A stretch of 64,000 bases of DNA from Gymnopilus junonius (taxonomy: Eukaryota; Basidiomycota; Agaricomycetes; Agaricales; Galerinaceae), in contig JADNYJ010000096.1 in assembly GCA_015501075.1 (NCBI GenBank), positions 62,001 through 126,000 on the forward strand. Direction: 5' to 3'. Of this stretch, positions 24,127-38,814 are shown piece by piece. Below the pieces are notes generated by a model, which saw only the letters and a list, made by a program, of their open reading frames with translations, searched no databases and was not told the origin of the DNA. Within the stretch, counting starts at the first letter, position 1, and every line of letters begins with the position of its first letter. The position numbers and the translations under genes were made by a program.

Positions 24127-25240
24127 TTGTCAGCCTCACCCATGGCATCCGTCTTGAACCATTTCACCCAACTTCCCTTGTCTGTGGCTCCCAACATAGG
24201 CAATCAGACTGTCAACAATCCATATCCTGTTGTGCCTCAAGTTCTCCCTCATGAGGTCACTATGACTGAGAACCAACCCCAATATGTGACCGACCTCAAC
24301 ATGCGCATGTTTGGTGTCTTGACAGAAAAACCAGGTCACCTTTCAAACAGACTCTCACTCAGGTCCTTTATGCAGCAACAGCAACAACAGCCTGCCCCTG
24401 CTGCCTTGATTTTCTCTGGGAAGCATGAAGAAGTTATTCCTTTCCTCTACACAAAATCGAACGCATCATTGCCTTCAACTCGATCAGTTTTTCTACTGAC
24501 CATCACAAAGTCCTCTTCCTATCACTCTATCTCAAGGATGGATCCGGTCGAATGGTTCAACTACCTCGAGACTTCTTCTTCCCCCATGCTTTTCAACTGG
24601 CCAAATTTCATTGCTACTTTCAAGCAGAAGTTTCAAGACCCTGCTCATGTTCAGAACTCCCAACGTAAACTTGACAATCTTGCCAGACTGGTTCGCACAC
24701 CTATCTTACTCGTTTTCTCGAAATCTCTTCGCACCTGACCTTACGAACAAAGTAAGATCAAGTACTTCCTCTGAGGACTCAAGCCTATGGTCAAGGATGC
24801 TCTTGTCAATGTCACGGACAAACCTTTGACTTTGATGGCTTGGGAACCCATCGTCCTCATGATGATTCCAACATTTCAGAACGCGAAGCTCAGAGGAAAG
24901 AAGACGACCAGAAGAAGGCCCCAAAGCAACAGCAACGTGGCTCCTCATGTCAAGAATCACCTGCCACTACCCTTCCATCTACAACCATGACTTCTTTGAC
25001 CACTAACGATGTTGTTCCATGGATGTCGATGCTATCACTACCGCACCTGCGACTGGTCCTCGAGGCCCTCTTACGAAGCAGGAATGCGATCATGAATCAA
25101 GAACAACCTCTGTCTTTACTGTGGTCACCCTGGGCACACCATTGAAAACTGTAGGAAGTGTCAAGCTAAACAGCGCCAAGAATAACTCCTCGGCTACTTC
25201 CAACAGCGCACAGGGAAAAGCCAAGCCGGAGAAGAAGTAG
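24127..25240 (+). pseudogene. Gypsy Gag with CCHC knuckle
   Basis: The capsid-like region contains MDPVEWFNYLETSSS, NWPNFIATFKQKFQDPAH and NSQRKLDNLARL, which match the retrotransposon Gag core (W..F...F...F.D). About 400 bp downstream, in a different frame, is the zinc knuckle CLYCGHPGHTIENC (C-X2-C-X4-H-X4-C). Frame changes separate the two. Confidence 0.7.
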
Positions 25241-25353
25241 TTCCAACTTCTTCGGCGACGGATGGAGCTGATCTTCTCCCTCTCCGTCGACCCCTGCCTT
25301 TCATCCGAGCCAAGAATGGTGATTGGTTTTCTATTTCTGCGATTCCTAATTTC

Positions 25354-27546
25354 TTGTTGCATCATCATGTCCGTACCGATCCTTTGAACAGAGCTCATTT
25401 CTTCATTCCTATCACTCTGTCCTTTCCCAACCAGAAAAGCACCAAGACTTTCGCATTCATAGACTGTGGCTCGATGAAATCTCATATCAGTAATTGGTTC
25501 TCTCAATGTCATTCCTTACCCCGCATTGCCAAGCCTCACCGATCCGATTTATATGATCGATGATCGACCCCTTACCTCCGGACTTCTTACGCACACGATC
25601 ATTGCTAAATTAAAAGTGCGCATCATTCGAAGTCCTCATCTCGGCGTTGTCAACATGCCGTACCCCGTTCTTCTTGGTCTCGATTGGCTCAAGCAGCATA
25701 ACCCGGACATCGATTGGGTTCGCGGTAAGCTTACCCTTTTCTTGCTGTGGTGCTAATCATTCCTTCCCCATCTCGCTTTGGCAAAGGCTACAGTCTTGGA
25801 AGCCGGAAGAATCCTCCATTTCACTATTTCCTCTGTCGGTCTAGGCCTTCATCTTAACATGGCAGTCCCTCTCGTGCTATTATCCCTGACCTTTCTTTAG
25901 TGCCGAAACCAACTCGAAGTCTTTCCATCTGGCATTTTTGCTAATTTTAGGTCTTTCCCATCCGTCCTTCATCCTGCGACTCTAAATGGCCCTAGTCATG
26001 CCGAGTTAAAGGCAATCTGGTTATCCCCTCAACCTCCGGACCCCGTCTATGGCCCTCCCAATAAGCCCATCGACATTTCTCATGTCACTCCGGGTCGATT
26101 CCACAAATATGCAAAAACCAAAATCTTCTGTATCTGGTATATGCCAACAATGACCTTGAAGATGTATCAACACTTTAACTTCTGAACCACCAACTGCACC
26201 ACACCCACCAGCACAACCCCCTCCTGAACCTCCTCCGAAATCCCTAATGACGTTCCTGATCCTGACGAGGAAATACGGCAGCTCGTTCCTTCCAAATACC
26301 ATCTCTCGATTTTCTCACCTATTGAAGTCCAATGGTTACCTGATCATCGACCTTATGACATCAATATCGAACTCGAGATGGCAAACAACCTCCTTTTGGT
26401 CCAATTTACTCCCTCTCTCCAGATGAATGAAAAGCCCTTTCGGATTATATTCAAGAACATCTCGCAAAGGTTTCATTCGATGTTCAACTTCATCTGCCGC
26501 TGCTCCCATCCTGTTCATCAAATGGAAGACTGGCGACCTATCTTTGTGTGGATTACCGTGGACTTACGCTATCACCAAGAAGAATCGTTATCCCTTACCT
26601 CTCACACAAGATCTTATGGACCGGGTCGCCGGCTGCGACAAATTCACCATCATCGACCTCAAGAATGCTTTCAACCTTATCCGCATCAAGGAGGGAGACG
26701 AGTGGAAGACCGCCTTTCATACCCATCTTGGCCTCTATGAGTACACTGTCATGCCTTTTGGATTAACTAACGCACCCGCACTTTCCAAGCTTTTATCCAG
26801 GATACTTACTGAATTCCTCGATATCACCTGCATGGTTTACCTCGATGACATCCTCATTTTTTCAAACCAGACCAAGACCATACGACCACTTCGTCCGTCA
26901 AGTCCTCGACTGCTTACGCTCTGCTCATTTGTTCCAATGCCAAGAAATGCGAATTTGATAAGTCTCACATCGAATATCTTGGATTTATCATTTCTTCTGC
27001 AGGTGTTCAAATGAATCCCAAGAACTTAGCACTGTCACGAGTGGCTGGTTCCCAAGACTGTCAAGGACATTCAATCTTTTTAGGTTTTGCCAACTTTTAC
27101 TGCCATTTCATTCACCATTTCTCCTGAAATTACTCTTCCCCTCACTTCCCTTACCATGAAAGCTGCCAGAGAAAACTTCAAAGGATTAATGGACACTGCT
27201 CGTCAAGCTTTTGAATCCCTGAAACTCGCTTTCACCACTGCTCCCATACTCCACCATTTCGATCCTCAACTCCCCTCTACCATCATCACAGATGCCTCCA
27301 ACTTTGCTCTCACCTTCCGTTCACCTCCAACCTGATGAGTCCGGTTTACTTCATCCTCGCATATCATTCACGAAAGCTCTCCCTGCAGAAATCAATTATG
27401 ACATCCATGACAAGGAACTTCTGTCTATCGTTGACACTTTCTGTGATATGCGCTCCTGGCTCATTGCATCTCCTCATCCCATCACCGTTATCTCCGATCA
27501 CAAGAACCTCGAACACTTTATGACCTCATGGGTACTCAATCAATGA
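25354..27546 (+). pseudogene. Gypsy Pol: protease, RT and RNase H
   Basis: The aspartic-protease-like segment near 25,445 reads FAFIDCGSMKSHIS, with Cys in place of the usual Ser in D-S/T-G. Reverse transcriptase motifs are [40 protein letters not shown] and the catalytic box YLDDILIF near 26,840. RNase H is marked by TIITDASNFAL and INYDIHDKELLSIV. The order protease-RT-RNase H is that of Gypsy/Ty3. No integrase follows. Several frame breaks and stops are visible. Confidence 0.8.
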
Positions 27547-27760
27547 CAAGCGCACTGGGTGCTTCTATTATCTGAGTACAATTTTCAATTGGATTATGCC
27601 CCTGGACATCAGAAACCCGGCTGATGCTCCTCAAGATGCCCCAATTTTGTACCTCAACAGGGGGATGACGTCCTCCTCGGTCAACAGAAAATTCTTTTTA
27701 CAGATTACCATTTACAATGCCTCTTTCCTCGCCCTTCCACTCCCAACGACCAGCAACCAG

Positions 27761-28630
27761 ACATGTAGTGTTCGATGGAGAATGTGTCAGCCAGATCCTA
27801 GGCCTACACACTGCTGGAAGACAGAATACCCAAACTCGATGCTGCATGCACATCGGTGAGCATCGCCATCGACAACCAGGCATCCCTACATTGACACCTC
27901 CAATGCAAACCCCAGCCAGGCTCACACTTCATCGAGGAAATACAGAGGATATACAAGAGGATCACGGACAACCACCCAAACATCAGCATCAAGTTCAGAT
28001 GGGTACCAGGACATGAAGGCATCGAGGGGAGCGAGAGGGCAGATGAAGAGGCAAAAAGAGCAGTGGAAGGAGCACAGGAGAACAAAGAGGAAACAGAGGC
28101 CCACTCAGGAAAGCTGTCCCAACCAGCAAGGCAGCAGTCTGACAGGAACTGAGGAGCAAGCAAAAGGAGAGATGGAAGAAGGTGTTCCAGGAGTTGACCA
28201 GATATGAAAGGATGACCGCAATCGACAGTACCACCCCATCCTCAAAGTACTGCCACCTCTGCAAAAAACTTAAGCTACCAAGACAGAACACAGAGCCTGC
28301 CCAGCTATGTACTGGCCACATCCCATTGCAGACATATCTGCACCGATTCAAACTAGCAGAAACACTGACCTGCCAGTATTGCAAAGCCGAACCGGAAAAC
28401 AGTTATGCACTACCTCAAGACATGCCACCACTTTTGATGCACAGTGACAACAACTCAGGAAAGACATAGGGACAGGAAAGGAAATCAACCTCAAACTCCT
28501 GGTGGATCAAAAAGCCATACGGCCTCTCTTCAAGTACATAAACAATACTGGACGCTTCAGGGAATCACATGGGGATGTAACACTGGCAGCAGAACAAGAA
28601 GCGGCAAGTGACAAAAGAAGATGACCAAGA
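27761..28630 (+). mobile_element. L1/Tad1-like retrotransposon, 3' part
   Basis: This resumes the non-LTR element after the Gypsy insert. The RNase H-like part carries IAIDNQAS and KFRWVPGHEGIEGSERAD. It is followed by the tail LCTGHIPLQTYLHRFKLAET and CQYCKAEPE, the zinc-binding module usually found at the C-terminus of fungal L1/Tad1-like ORF2 proteins. Frames change several times. The sequence ends against a long polypyrimidine stretch at about 28,680. Confidence 0.7.
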
Positions 28631-28680
28631 AAGAAGACAATGGTCCAGGTAGATAAAGTTTGTTGATAGCATACTAGAGT

Positions 28681-29000
28681 ATCTCCCTTCCCCTCTTTCT
28701 TTTCTCTTCCTTTTCTTTTCTCTCCCCTTCTTGCCCTTTCCTTCCCTTTCCTTCCCTTTCCTCTCCATTATTTGTCTCATACCTTTCTTCACCCCTCTTC
28801 TCTCACATTTTCACTCCTCTCCCTTCTCTCTCCCTTCTTCCTTTCGCTCTCCTCTCTCTTTCTCTCCCTCACAAGGAAACACATCTGTACACAGTCCACT
28901 GTCGCATATCTTGCATTTATCTTTTTCTTTTCCTTTTCTTTTCTCTCTCCCTCTTCCTTTCTCTTTCTCCTTCTCCTCTCAATATACTCTAATTCCCACT
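28681..29000 (+). repeat. Polypyrimidine low-complexity tract
   Basis: About 320 bp are almost wholly C and T, with local CCCTTTCCTT repeats, interrupted once by about 60 bp of mixed sequence. Frames through it encode only Ser/Leu/Phe/Pro runs. It abuts the 3' end of the retrotransposon and may belong to its tail or to the insertion site. Confidence 0.75.
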
Positions 29001-32000
29001 AATTTCTCCTACACTAAACATACTTTCACGTAGTACTAACATGGCATGCTCGACGTGCCCGCGCGTCTTTTCAATAGGCCCACTTTTACTTCCCCTTTTG
29101 AACAGAGTAGAATACATTAAAAAGAAGAGAACAAGTAGACAGCAGCACAATAGCTAGAAGTCCGACATAAGGCAATGCCTCAAAGGACAATAAATGGGAA
29201 GAAAAAAAAAAAAATATGAAGTGGACGCAAAGCTAAGCACCGTTCTTGGTCTATGGGAAGACTTCAGCTCAATTCATTGACATGACAAATCAGGTGAGCA
29301 GAAGTAGCCGGGTCCTTTGAATACCATCTTGGGTTATTACTCCATTTCAAGTTGGCTCTTTGATCAGAGAGCGAGGAGAGAGAAGGCAGAAACGAGGGAG
29401 AGTAAAGGCTTTAACGAATGCGACAAGTCGAATAGAATAGAGGAAGCAACAGCGAAGGACAGAGAACAATGCTGAAGAAAATTGTTATTTCTATAACACT
29501 TCACCTGGACTCGACTGCGAATGCGGAGCGCGAGCGTCAGCAAGTATGATGTACAGTTGTCCCGGCATTATTCTCGTCATGCGTGACAACAGGGGGGGAA
29601 AGTGGAAAAAGAACCAAAACGTTTTCCAGCTCACCCTTTAGATACGTATTAAGATCTGAAATGGACACCCCGACAGGATAGGTTTTGAAGGAAGCAAAGG
29701 AACAGAGAGACTCAATAGAGATGAGCGTTGGACCGGGAGAGAGAGAATGACGCTAAAGAGTAAGAAGATTTCTTCAACTGCCGAGTCTCTTCAAGTCCTC
29801 CAGCAGCTTTGTCATCCTACAAGGACAGACAAACAGAAGCATCAGGGGATATTTTAGACGTTATTCCCGCCGATTAACATTGATCGAGTCAAGGAACGGA
29901 CTTGAGGAGGAATAGAATGATGTATCGGAGAAGGGTCAGAGGGATCGCAGACAGGGATAGACAACAAAAGGGACAAGACAGAGCGACATGATAAAGTCGG
30001 GAAGCAAGTGCAAGAAGTCCAAAAACGTCGCCGCGTAGGAAAAACGAATCAATTATAGACATTTCGCCGAAAGCTTAAGGTCAGCAGAATTAAAGACGGC
30101 TAGACGTCCCAAGTCCGAGATTCGCCCTGCGGCGACTTCCGAAAATGCATAGGGCACATCGAATTCAAATATCACTCAGCTCCAGATGTGGTATAGTATT
30201 TATACTCATTTCAGAGTAAGAATCGGCAGTGGAGAGTTTACATGTCTAACTAGAAATGAATTGTTTAGTCGGACCAGCGATGAACCTACGACCTAACGAG
30301 TTCATGGACCATAGCCCATCAGCATTATATGTCGGTTATCAAATCAAGTGGCTCATACTCAATCCGTAGAGCGACGTTCGTGGTCCTCCAACCTGGGAAT
30401 GATAATAACACTAACAATCGACTACACTACTTGGAGTACATCCTCAAGACCACTGAAGGAGGAGAAATGACGCAGAAGCGAGGGCTAGAAGTTCATATGA
30501 ATCATACCCCCCGACATGAACCTACTCTGAATCCAATCCAATTCAAAAAGCTCATAGGGCCCAAATGGAAATGGAAATGGATATGGAATAGAGTATGATG
30601 CATGTTCTTTAGACCCATGTTCAATGTTCAGGCTTCATCTTATACAGTATTTCCAATGAAATCATAGAGCGAGTTCCATCAAGTGAATTAAAACAAACTA
30701 TTGTATTTAAATTAGAATTTTCGGGGTGGAAGAGCGCAGAGAGGAGATTTTTTTTTCAAGAGTGTTACAGGCAGGCAAGATTGGGTTTAGAGTTCCTCTT
30801 CTTACTTAACACAGGGGAGGAAGGAAGGTGGCCTCGCATCTCTAGTTAAGAGGGGAGCGAGGTTATTGGGAACTGCCATTTTTCAGTCATCATTATTGTC
30901 TTACGGATCCGAGAGGATGGATTTGGGGAACTGGGTGTGGTTGGGTGAGATAATTGAGATATTGAAGGAGAAGAAGAGTCGGCGTGAGGACAGAGAATTG
31001 ATGGGGATACGATTTTTTTTTTTCCAGCTTTCCACCTCGACTCGAGGCCGAACTTGAGTACGGAGGGTGAGCGGAGATATGGTATGGTACGCAGTTTGAA
31101 CCCAGGCGGCATTATTAGTATTTAACGGGGTTGGAGGGTGTTCTTCGACTCGATGGGCATGAGGATGAAGATAAAAGATCATTGAACAGGTGAGAATAGC
31201 GCAAAAAGTAAAAATGAACTTTTGTTCAAGTAATGTAGGCGCCTCTGTCATTCCGTAGAAGGACAAAGCCAAATGCGACACAAACGAGAAGTGAGGTGAA
31301 ATTTAAACCTCAGACGCCATTCTCGCAGATGATCTGATCTACCTTGATTGAAGCCAAGTCAAGTCAAGGTAGGGTGGGACGATGGATCAGTGAGATCAAT
31401 CGTACTGTATAATGGGAGAACAGACGAAGAGAGAGAGAGAGAGTAGAACGATAAGAAGTAGCCAGAGAAAGACGCGTTTAACCCTGCACAGTGCAGAGAT
31501 AAACTCTTGTGTGGTAAAAAAAATGTAACAAGCTCTAGCTCCAGCTCCGAAGACGTCGCCGGTGTAAAGGGCCAGAAAGAAGGTCTAGACGCAGTCGGAA
31601 CTAGAGTCAACTATAGAATTCAATTCAGACCAAAATCGCTTTTTTTTTACCAGTCAGCAGTAGCGAAGAAGGCTATTGAGACTTGGAGATGTACGTTGCC
31701 AGCGTAAATGATGGTTGGGGAAAGAGAGAGCAAAGTGACTCCCGAATCTGTTTGTTGTGGACGTGCGGCAACTTCCGAAAACGGAACGGTGGGCCAATCT
31801 TCCAACCCTATCCCACCTCGAACAAATTCACCCATTTGTTCAACTTATACTCACTCCAATAAATTCCTACACATGCGCTCTTCAATTCCAACACCCTCTG
31901 CGCTTAAGCGACAGAAAACGGCCCAAGGGAAGGGAAGATAAAAAAGAAACGAATATTCAACCAATCTTCCAAGCTTAAAATCGCTCGGAATCCGACTGGG

Positions 32001-32162
32001 CTCGTGCGCCTTGCACAAGCGTGAGAAACAAAATGGGGTTTGTTGTAGGGGGTAAATGGGCTCGAACTTTGGTTTCCTTTCCTTCCCGCCCGCCCGCCTT
32101 TCCTCACAAGTACCACCACCACCACATCCTCAAGACTCGAGACTCAAGACTTTTCGACATCA
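29001..32162. other. Gene-free region upstream of histone H3
   Basis: No frame longer than about 130 codons and no family motif on either strand. A short GA microsatellite lies near 31,430. The last few hundred bases are the H3 promoter and 5' leader; a divergent histone H4, often paired with H3 in fungi, was looked for and not found. Confidence 0.45.
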
Positions 32163-33136
<974 letters not shown>

Positions 33137-36100
33137 ATGCGCATAACTCCCACACCGAAGTCGGACCAGCTTCCTACCAGACGCACCTCTGCCTCTGTAT
33201 CTGTATCGGCTTCTGCGCTGTAGATCATCCACGCCCAGATCGGCCCTTGGTGTCCCCCCGCCCACTTGTTATATCGTTGACAATTTTTGATATACTGTAG
33301 CTCTTGGCTTTTGAGTCGTTAATTTATATCGATCTTCCTGCTCCCTGCTCCCCTTCTTTCCTTGAACACTATCAATGTTCACCCGGTCGTCGGGTCCGTT
33401 GTTCATTGCTATTGCTGTTGCTATCCTTATCCTTATCCCTCCCCTCTTCCTTCCCTTCCTCATCTAGTTATTATTGATCGTCATCTTTCTCCTCGTCGTC
33501 GTTGTTGTTATTATGCCTGCATTATGTTATGTCTATGATGGACTGTCAAGTACCTTACTATGCAGGTTTCTTCCTTCCTTCCTCCCTTTCTTTCTTTCTT
33601 TTTTTTCTTGTTCGTTGTATGATAGTAATTATTCTTTCACGCTGATTCATGATGCGTGAGTATGTTGCAGTCGTTATAATACACGAACAACGGTTGTACG
33701 TACGCGCGTTATTTAGCTTGATTGATCTTTGTTCTTGGTATTGCTTGAAGGTGTGGTTGTGCCGCCCCCGTCGCCGTCGATACCGCGTGTTGGGTGTGAG
33801 GGTGAGGGTGAAGGTGATGCATACATTTTGTGCCTCGGGGGATTACTTTATTTGAGTGTGAAATGCGAGGCGTACCATGCATATGAGGCGTACGATCTGT
33901 GACACTTATCCGGGCCAGGCTCGTAGCATTGACTTTAAGTTCTAGCAAGAGGGAGGGACAGTGGACTGAGGAGCGAACGGTATTAAACTATTAATAATTA
34001 ATGAGAAGGTCGAGATTAAATTTAGAGATATAAGAAATAAGAAATTCTCTTTCAACTTTTTATCCTCCCATCGCTAGTGCAGATGCTGTATATTTTATAA
34101 TAATAAATTAAAGGGGTATCACAGCGTCAGCATGATATCGATGTTATCTTTATCTATACCGCGCAATTATTACTGGTACCATTCAAGACCAAGACCAAGA
34201 CCGTGTCCTCGTCGTCACTCTAGATCAGTCTCGAGAATCTTCCACCCATCGTATGAGTCGAATTTCTAGTTATACTCTAGCCTAGCAGCCCGTCCACCTA
34301 TCTCGACATGAATTCGGACATTCATCATCTACATTCAGCAACATGAGCTGCTCTAATCGGATCCCTTTCTCAGAAACTCCAGCTCCAGCTGAACTCGCAT
34401 CCGAAAACACCACGTATCTCAAATAGATCTTTACACATCTGGCTCGAAAGAAAGAAAGAAAGAAAGAAAGAAAGAAGGGGAGGAATGAATAATGGATAAA
34501 TGCGTACCGACAATTTAAGCAACGAACGTAGCAGGAAGAGGGATGAAAGCAGAAGTAGAAGTCCATTGTTCTGAAGCAGGGTCAGAAGAATTGAATACCT
34601 AGAAATGAAAAGAAAAATGTACTGTATGTTATCAGATCCTTGACCCGACCAACCATCCTTCTCGGTATCAACGGTGAATTTGGGTGAGAGCTACTGAGAC
34701 AGTCATGCTGTTCCCGGCGGGTGATGGGCATGTAGTAAGTATGATTTAGGCCGAGGTACGCGTATCTAGGCGAGGGCAGCATCAGTCTAAGAGGCAATCG
34801 TAAGTGATGGACAGGAGAAAGAGAGGGCTATGCGAGCATAGCCAGGAAAGTGAAGATATCACGACGAAAAAGCTGATAGGAAGAAAAAAAAAGAACAGAG
34901 GCTGGGATGACGCAACTTACATACTAAATGACAAGCTAATTCCTGTCAACGCGCACCTGCGTTGACCACAGCTCCCCCTCATCGCTCAATACCTCGTCCT
35001 GAACGCATTCCTGCCCTTCTCGGTCACCTTCGGAGATGGGTATCGACCAACGACAATCCATGGGGGGTAATACCCCCTCATAGACACTGTTGGTTGAAGC
35101 TCTGGAGGGATCAATGGAAGAACAGAAAAGCTAAACAGCGGAGCAGGTGCGTGTATGTCAAGATTGTGTGAGAACGACCAGAATATGTTGGACATGTCGA
35201 CGATAAGGAGATCCTACTCGAGAGGAGCAGTCAACCAATGAATAGGCATCGGAGTATGCACTTAGTTGCATGTGTCCATGTACACCAGACAACTAGTGCT
35301 CGGCAGACTGTACACCACCCCGTAATACTTAGTTCGGGAATGAGTCGAGGGACGTCAAGCCTCTTTGTGCATCTTGGTAAGTAGCGGCGATCGAGGACAA
35401 CATCAGTATCTAGATCTTCTTACACCCTTCAGCTGGCCGGTCCGCCCAGGCGCGTCGTCGACAGTGAAGGGACCCAAACATAAGGGAAATTCAAGGGAAA
35501 TTCAAGGGAAGTTCCACGCTTGAAGATGAGAGCATATTCAGGCGGGACATCTAGGGGGGCAAGTAACTGGCAATGGAATATGTACTCAATCAAGATGAAA
35601 ATCATACAGTTTAATACTCTATTCTAGTGCCATTTTCGACCTGCTGGGCTTCCTCAACATCAAAATCCCCATAAAATTTATAGCCCCGATGGTATGCACT
35701 GGCATCAAGCACTACTAGCTTGCATCGGAAGGGAAGGAGTGCAGAAAAAACTACAATGCAGGTCGAAAGGCCAGTAGAAACCGACAAATTATACACTATT
35801 ACGCTATTCATCCACGACAGTCTTAAATCTCCCCAAGGCTGCTCAGAGTCATATCACCCAATAGTCTGACCATTCCCGACAGTACTCTCGTTCTCCCCAA
35901 CGATGTTATCGACAACCCACATCATCCACCATCAGTCAACAGGTCACAGAACGATTAACCCCAGGGCCACCTATTTGTATTCGAACAGGACCAGGCGGGG
36001 GTACACAGTGGTGTTTATATCGAGGGGGAGACGATGGAGTGGAGATTGAGGCCTTGAGGTCGCACAAGGAGGTCCAGAGGCAAGCATCGGCACGTTAAGT

Positions 36101-38729
36101 ATCGCTATCGCCCACACACGCCTTGTAATTAAAGGGTTATCAATTGACAATAAAATTCAACCTGCTCCCATATTATTTTACTGTCACTCCCTATAAGCCC
36201 GTGACTTGCTAAAATGATGCTAGCAGAAAGGCAAAATGTGCACACAACCACCGGGGAAGTCCTGGAGAGAAAAAAAAGGCGAAAGACCGAGACCATCCAT
36301 ACACCCAATCCATCCGAGTTCTACCACCACCCATAAGATTGAAAGAAAATTATAAGAAAGAGAATTTTAAATATCAGTTACAACTACACAATCCCGCTTT
36401 ATGAGGCCGTGCACTGAAAACATACCAGTATAACAAACATAACGACGCTAGCGAAAGAAATAGACGCAAGCGCATGACATACCAGTTCCACTTGGCTGAA
36501 CCAAAAAAAAAAAAATACACACCACGCAGCGACAGCGACGACCACCTCCAAGGCGGATTAGAGGGAAAAGAAGGATGACAATAATACTTCAAAACTCATC
36601 ACCCATGACCGGCTGCGCAAAAAAAAGTCCAAACCCTGCCCTTCATCCGCAGAAGAATACTGAAAATCAACATAACCAGTCAAAACACTCGGAACTCATC
36701 TGCCCCATGCACATCATGCCCATCTGAAGGGAGGAAGCAAAGGGAGGGGAGCATTTCTGGCATAGCGTACGTTGAATAAACATAAAATTCCCAGGAGACG
36801 AAAGGAGGGGTTTTTTCCCTGTTCTGTGGCTCAAAACGGAGAGAGAATGAAAAAGAGTGAAAAAGACTGTCAATCCTACTGTCTCTCATCTCTCAACTCT
36901 TGAACATTTCCATCTGTATCCACCCGTGTATGTGTATCACCGCCCATATCAAACCCATCCACAAAGAGGTCACTTGCCCATACCACAGATCAACCCACCA
37001 ACCATCCAACGCTCAATAACCCACCAAAGCCGGTACGCCAAACCGCCCTGCCTCCGCCGCATGGTACCATTTTTGGAATCAACAAAGCAAGCGCGCCAAT
37101 GGAAAATAACACCTCCATATATGAGCGTAAACCAAAAGCGCAGACTATATGCTGAAAGGAACGGAGCATAAGGGCAGGGTCACAATCGCGAAAAAAATCA
37201 AAGAAGGAAAGAGAGAATACGAAAGGACGATGCTAAATCGGTGCGAGTTATTTGCTTACCTTGTCCCAATCGGCGTTAATCATGACCTTGACAGAGGGCA
37301 ATCGGGCCGTCACCTATATTCGAAAGGGAAAAGGGAAATATGAGCATACGTTTATTAGAAAAAACGAGGGGAATAGCGCCAAGGAACGCATTGACACATC
37401 CGTGTTCCGGCGCGGTCGTTGAGGATTTGCTTCTGGAGATGCCAATGTAGCTAGTTGAAAGCGTTAGTTATCGTGGCGAAATCATAAAGTAGAAAGGATG
37501 ATAGAAAATGGACAATGAACAGCCATGGGGCGCGGGAAGAGGATGAGGCTATGAAATTGGAAAAACGGTGCAAGGAAAGATGTTGAGAAAGATGTGAAAA
37601 GAAATGGACTGGCGTACCTTGAGCTGAGTTAAGAATCAGATGCTGGATCCTGCTCTCAAATTCTCTTAATATCAGCGGTATTCTCAATGATCACCGCAAC
37701 AACGATGCCTCAGGGTCTATCTTCTCCTTAATGGGACGCCAGAAGGCGTCGATGGCCGCCGATCGAGAAATTAAAAGCGGTTCCACCACGTTGAAAGGGG
37801 ACGATAATCAAGCCACCTAGGGCGCATATTTGAATAAAAACAGTATCAGTCTGGGTAAGAGGACATAGGGTAGGCAGCATGAAGGCGGAAAGACGCGGGA
37901 CACAAAAAGGGAAGGAATCAAACTATCAAGACTCGCCGTGCGCTAGGATTTCCTGACAACCTCAGTCACCTTCGCCATCGCCTACATCGTAGCGTCGATC
38001 AAGTGTTTTTCATCCTCTTCTCCCTTCCATATCCACAAACGTATACCAGCGATCGCCGTACCCACGCGGATGGCGAAGAGAGCGATGACGAAGGGCGAGG
38101 TGCATGGGTTGTTCATCGGAGCTTCCGGGCCAGAAGGCGAGTCATTTCGATGAAACAATGCGCAGAGCACCATCCGAGCTTCAAAAAAGGACGTGATCGA
38201 CTTATATCAGTGCCTAATCAGCGAGTTTCGGTTCTAGGGACGTCTGCGCCGGATAACGCACCCATCGAGTTCGACCGGGTAGATATCTTTGAGATCGAGT
38301 GTATGTCGCAGTTGAGAGTGCAGGTATTCAGAGTGAGAGAGAAAAGTAGGCCCAGATTTGAGCAGAACAGGTACGTAGGGCGGAGGAGGTGGTTAGTGGT
38401 TGGCGATCGAGGTGAACGTTGACAACGACGAATCGGAGTAATCTCACGGTCATCAGTCAATTGGTCCGCCCACCTCAAAAGCCCATCTTCGAAGGTTCGA
38501 ATGTGTTCCCTTCGTACGAGGGCGAATCCACAGTCTAAGGCTCCCTCGATTCAGGCCAAAAGTACTACTGCCATTATAACACTGAGGCAAAACAGCAAGT
38601 AAGTAGAATGCATAGTCTAGTTCATCAGTAATACATCCAACTTGAAGCACCTTTTTTGAAGCACAAAACATGATCCATGAATAATTCGGCATTTAGTTAT
38701 AATACCTTCCAAGGTAAAAAGTGGGTAAT
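33137..38729. other. Gene-poor region with microsatellites
   Basis: No gene can be named. Visible features: an (AAAG)n run at about 34446-34475, a threefold 11-bp repeat AAGGGAAATTC near 35482-35514, and several A-runs. On the minus strand two exon-like pieces at 37398-37450 and 37260-37313 have clean GT-AG flanks and matching phase, and would encode LASPEANPQRPRRNTD plus VTARLPSVKVMINADWDK. Nearby, in broken frames, lies FWRPIKEKIDPE and GIVVAVIENTADIKRI. These may be pieces of an intron-rich or decayed gene that I do not recognise. Confidence 0.35.
38003..38520. repeat. Diverged duplication, copy 1
   Basis: This resembles 40190-40660 over several blocks: TCTCCCTTCCATATCCACAA, then ATCAGTGCCTAATCAGCG, then TTGGTCCGCCCACCT followed by AGCCCATC and CGAATGTGTTC. 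Spacing between blocks is similar but not equal. No coding potential is convincing in either copy. Confidence 0.5.
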
Positions 38730-38814
38730 TCGGGTACGGGGAATCGAACCCCGAGCTGCCGCGGACATGTTACTTCATGAAAGGCGGCAATGTTAGCCGT
38801 TACACCATACCCGA
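38730..38814 (-). tRNA. tRNA-Glu (UUC) with a 14-nt intron
   Basis: The minus strand folds into a full cloverleaf. The acceptor stem TCGGGTA pairs with TACCCGA. The D-arm starts GTGTAACGGC. The anticodon stem GCCGC pairs with GCGGC, and the T-arm CGGGG-TTCGATT-CCCCG is perfect. The anticodon loop reads CTTTCA then C, giving anticodon TTC. The 14 bases between them (TGAAGTAACATGTC) sit at the canonical tRNA intron position, after the base 3' of the anticodon. Confidence 0.9.

Larger units (their letters stand above)
23706..27760 (+). mobile_element. Gypsy (Ty3-like) LTR retrotransposon, truncated
   Basis: This sits inside the L1-like element. The first ~400 bp look like LTR/leader sequence, with a TATA-type CCCTATAAAAG near 23,860. 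Gag, zinc knuckle, protease, reverse transcriptase and RNase H follow in the usual order. The element stops in the linker before integrase, and I find no second LTR, so it is 3'-truncated. Many stops and frame changes show it is dead. The edges are inferred from where L1-like coding sequence stops and resumes. Confidence 0.75.

Noticed and set aside
28565..29033. ORFs of Ser/Leu/Pro or Lys/Glu/Arg repeats
   Set aside because: Translation of a polypyrimidine tract; no genuine protein features.
31300..32160. Divergent histone H4 partner of H3
   Set aside because: No H4 motifs are present on either strand next to the H3 gene.
35482..35514. Short direct repeats as a possible CRISPR-like array
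   Set aside because: Three contiguous 11-bp units without spacers, in a eukaryotic context; simple tandem duplication.
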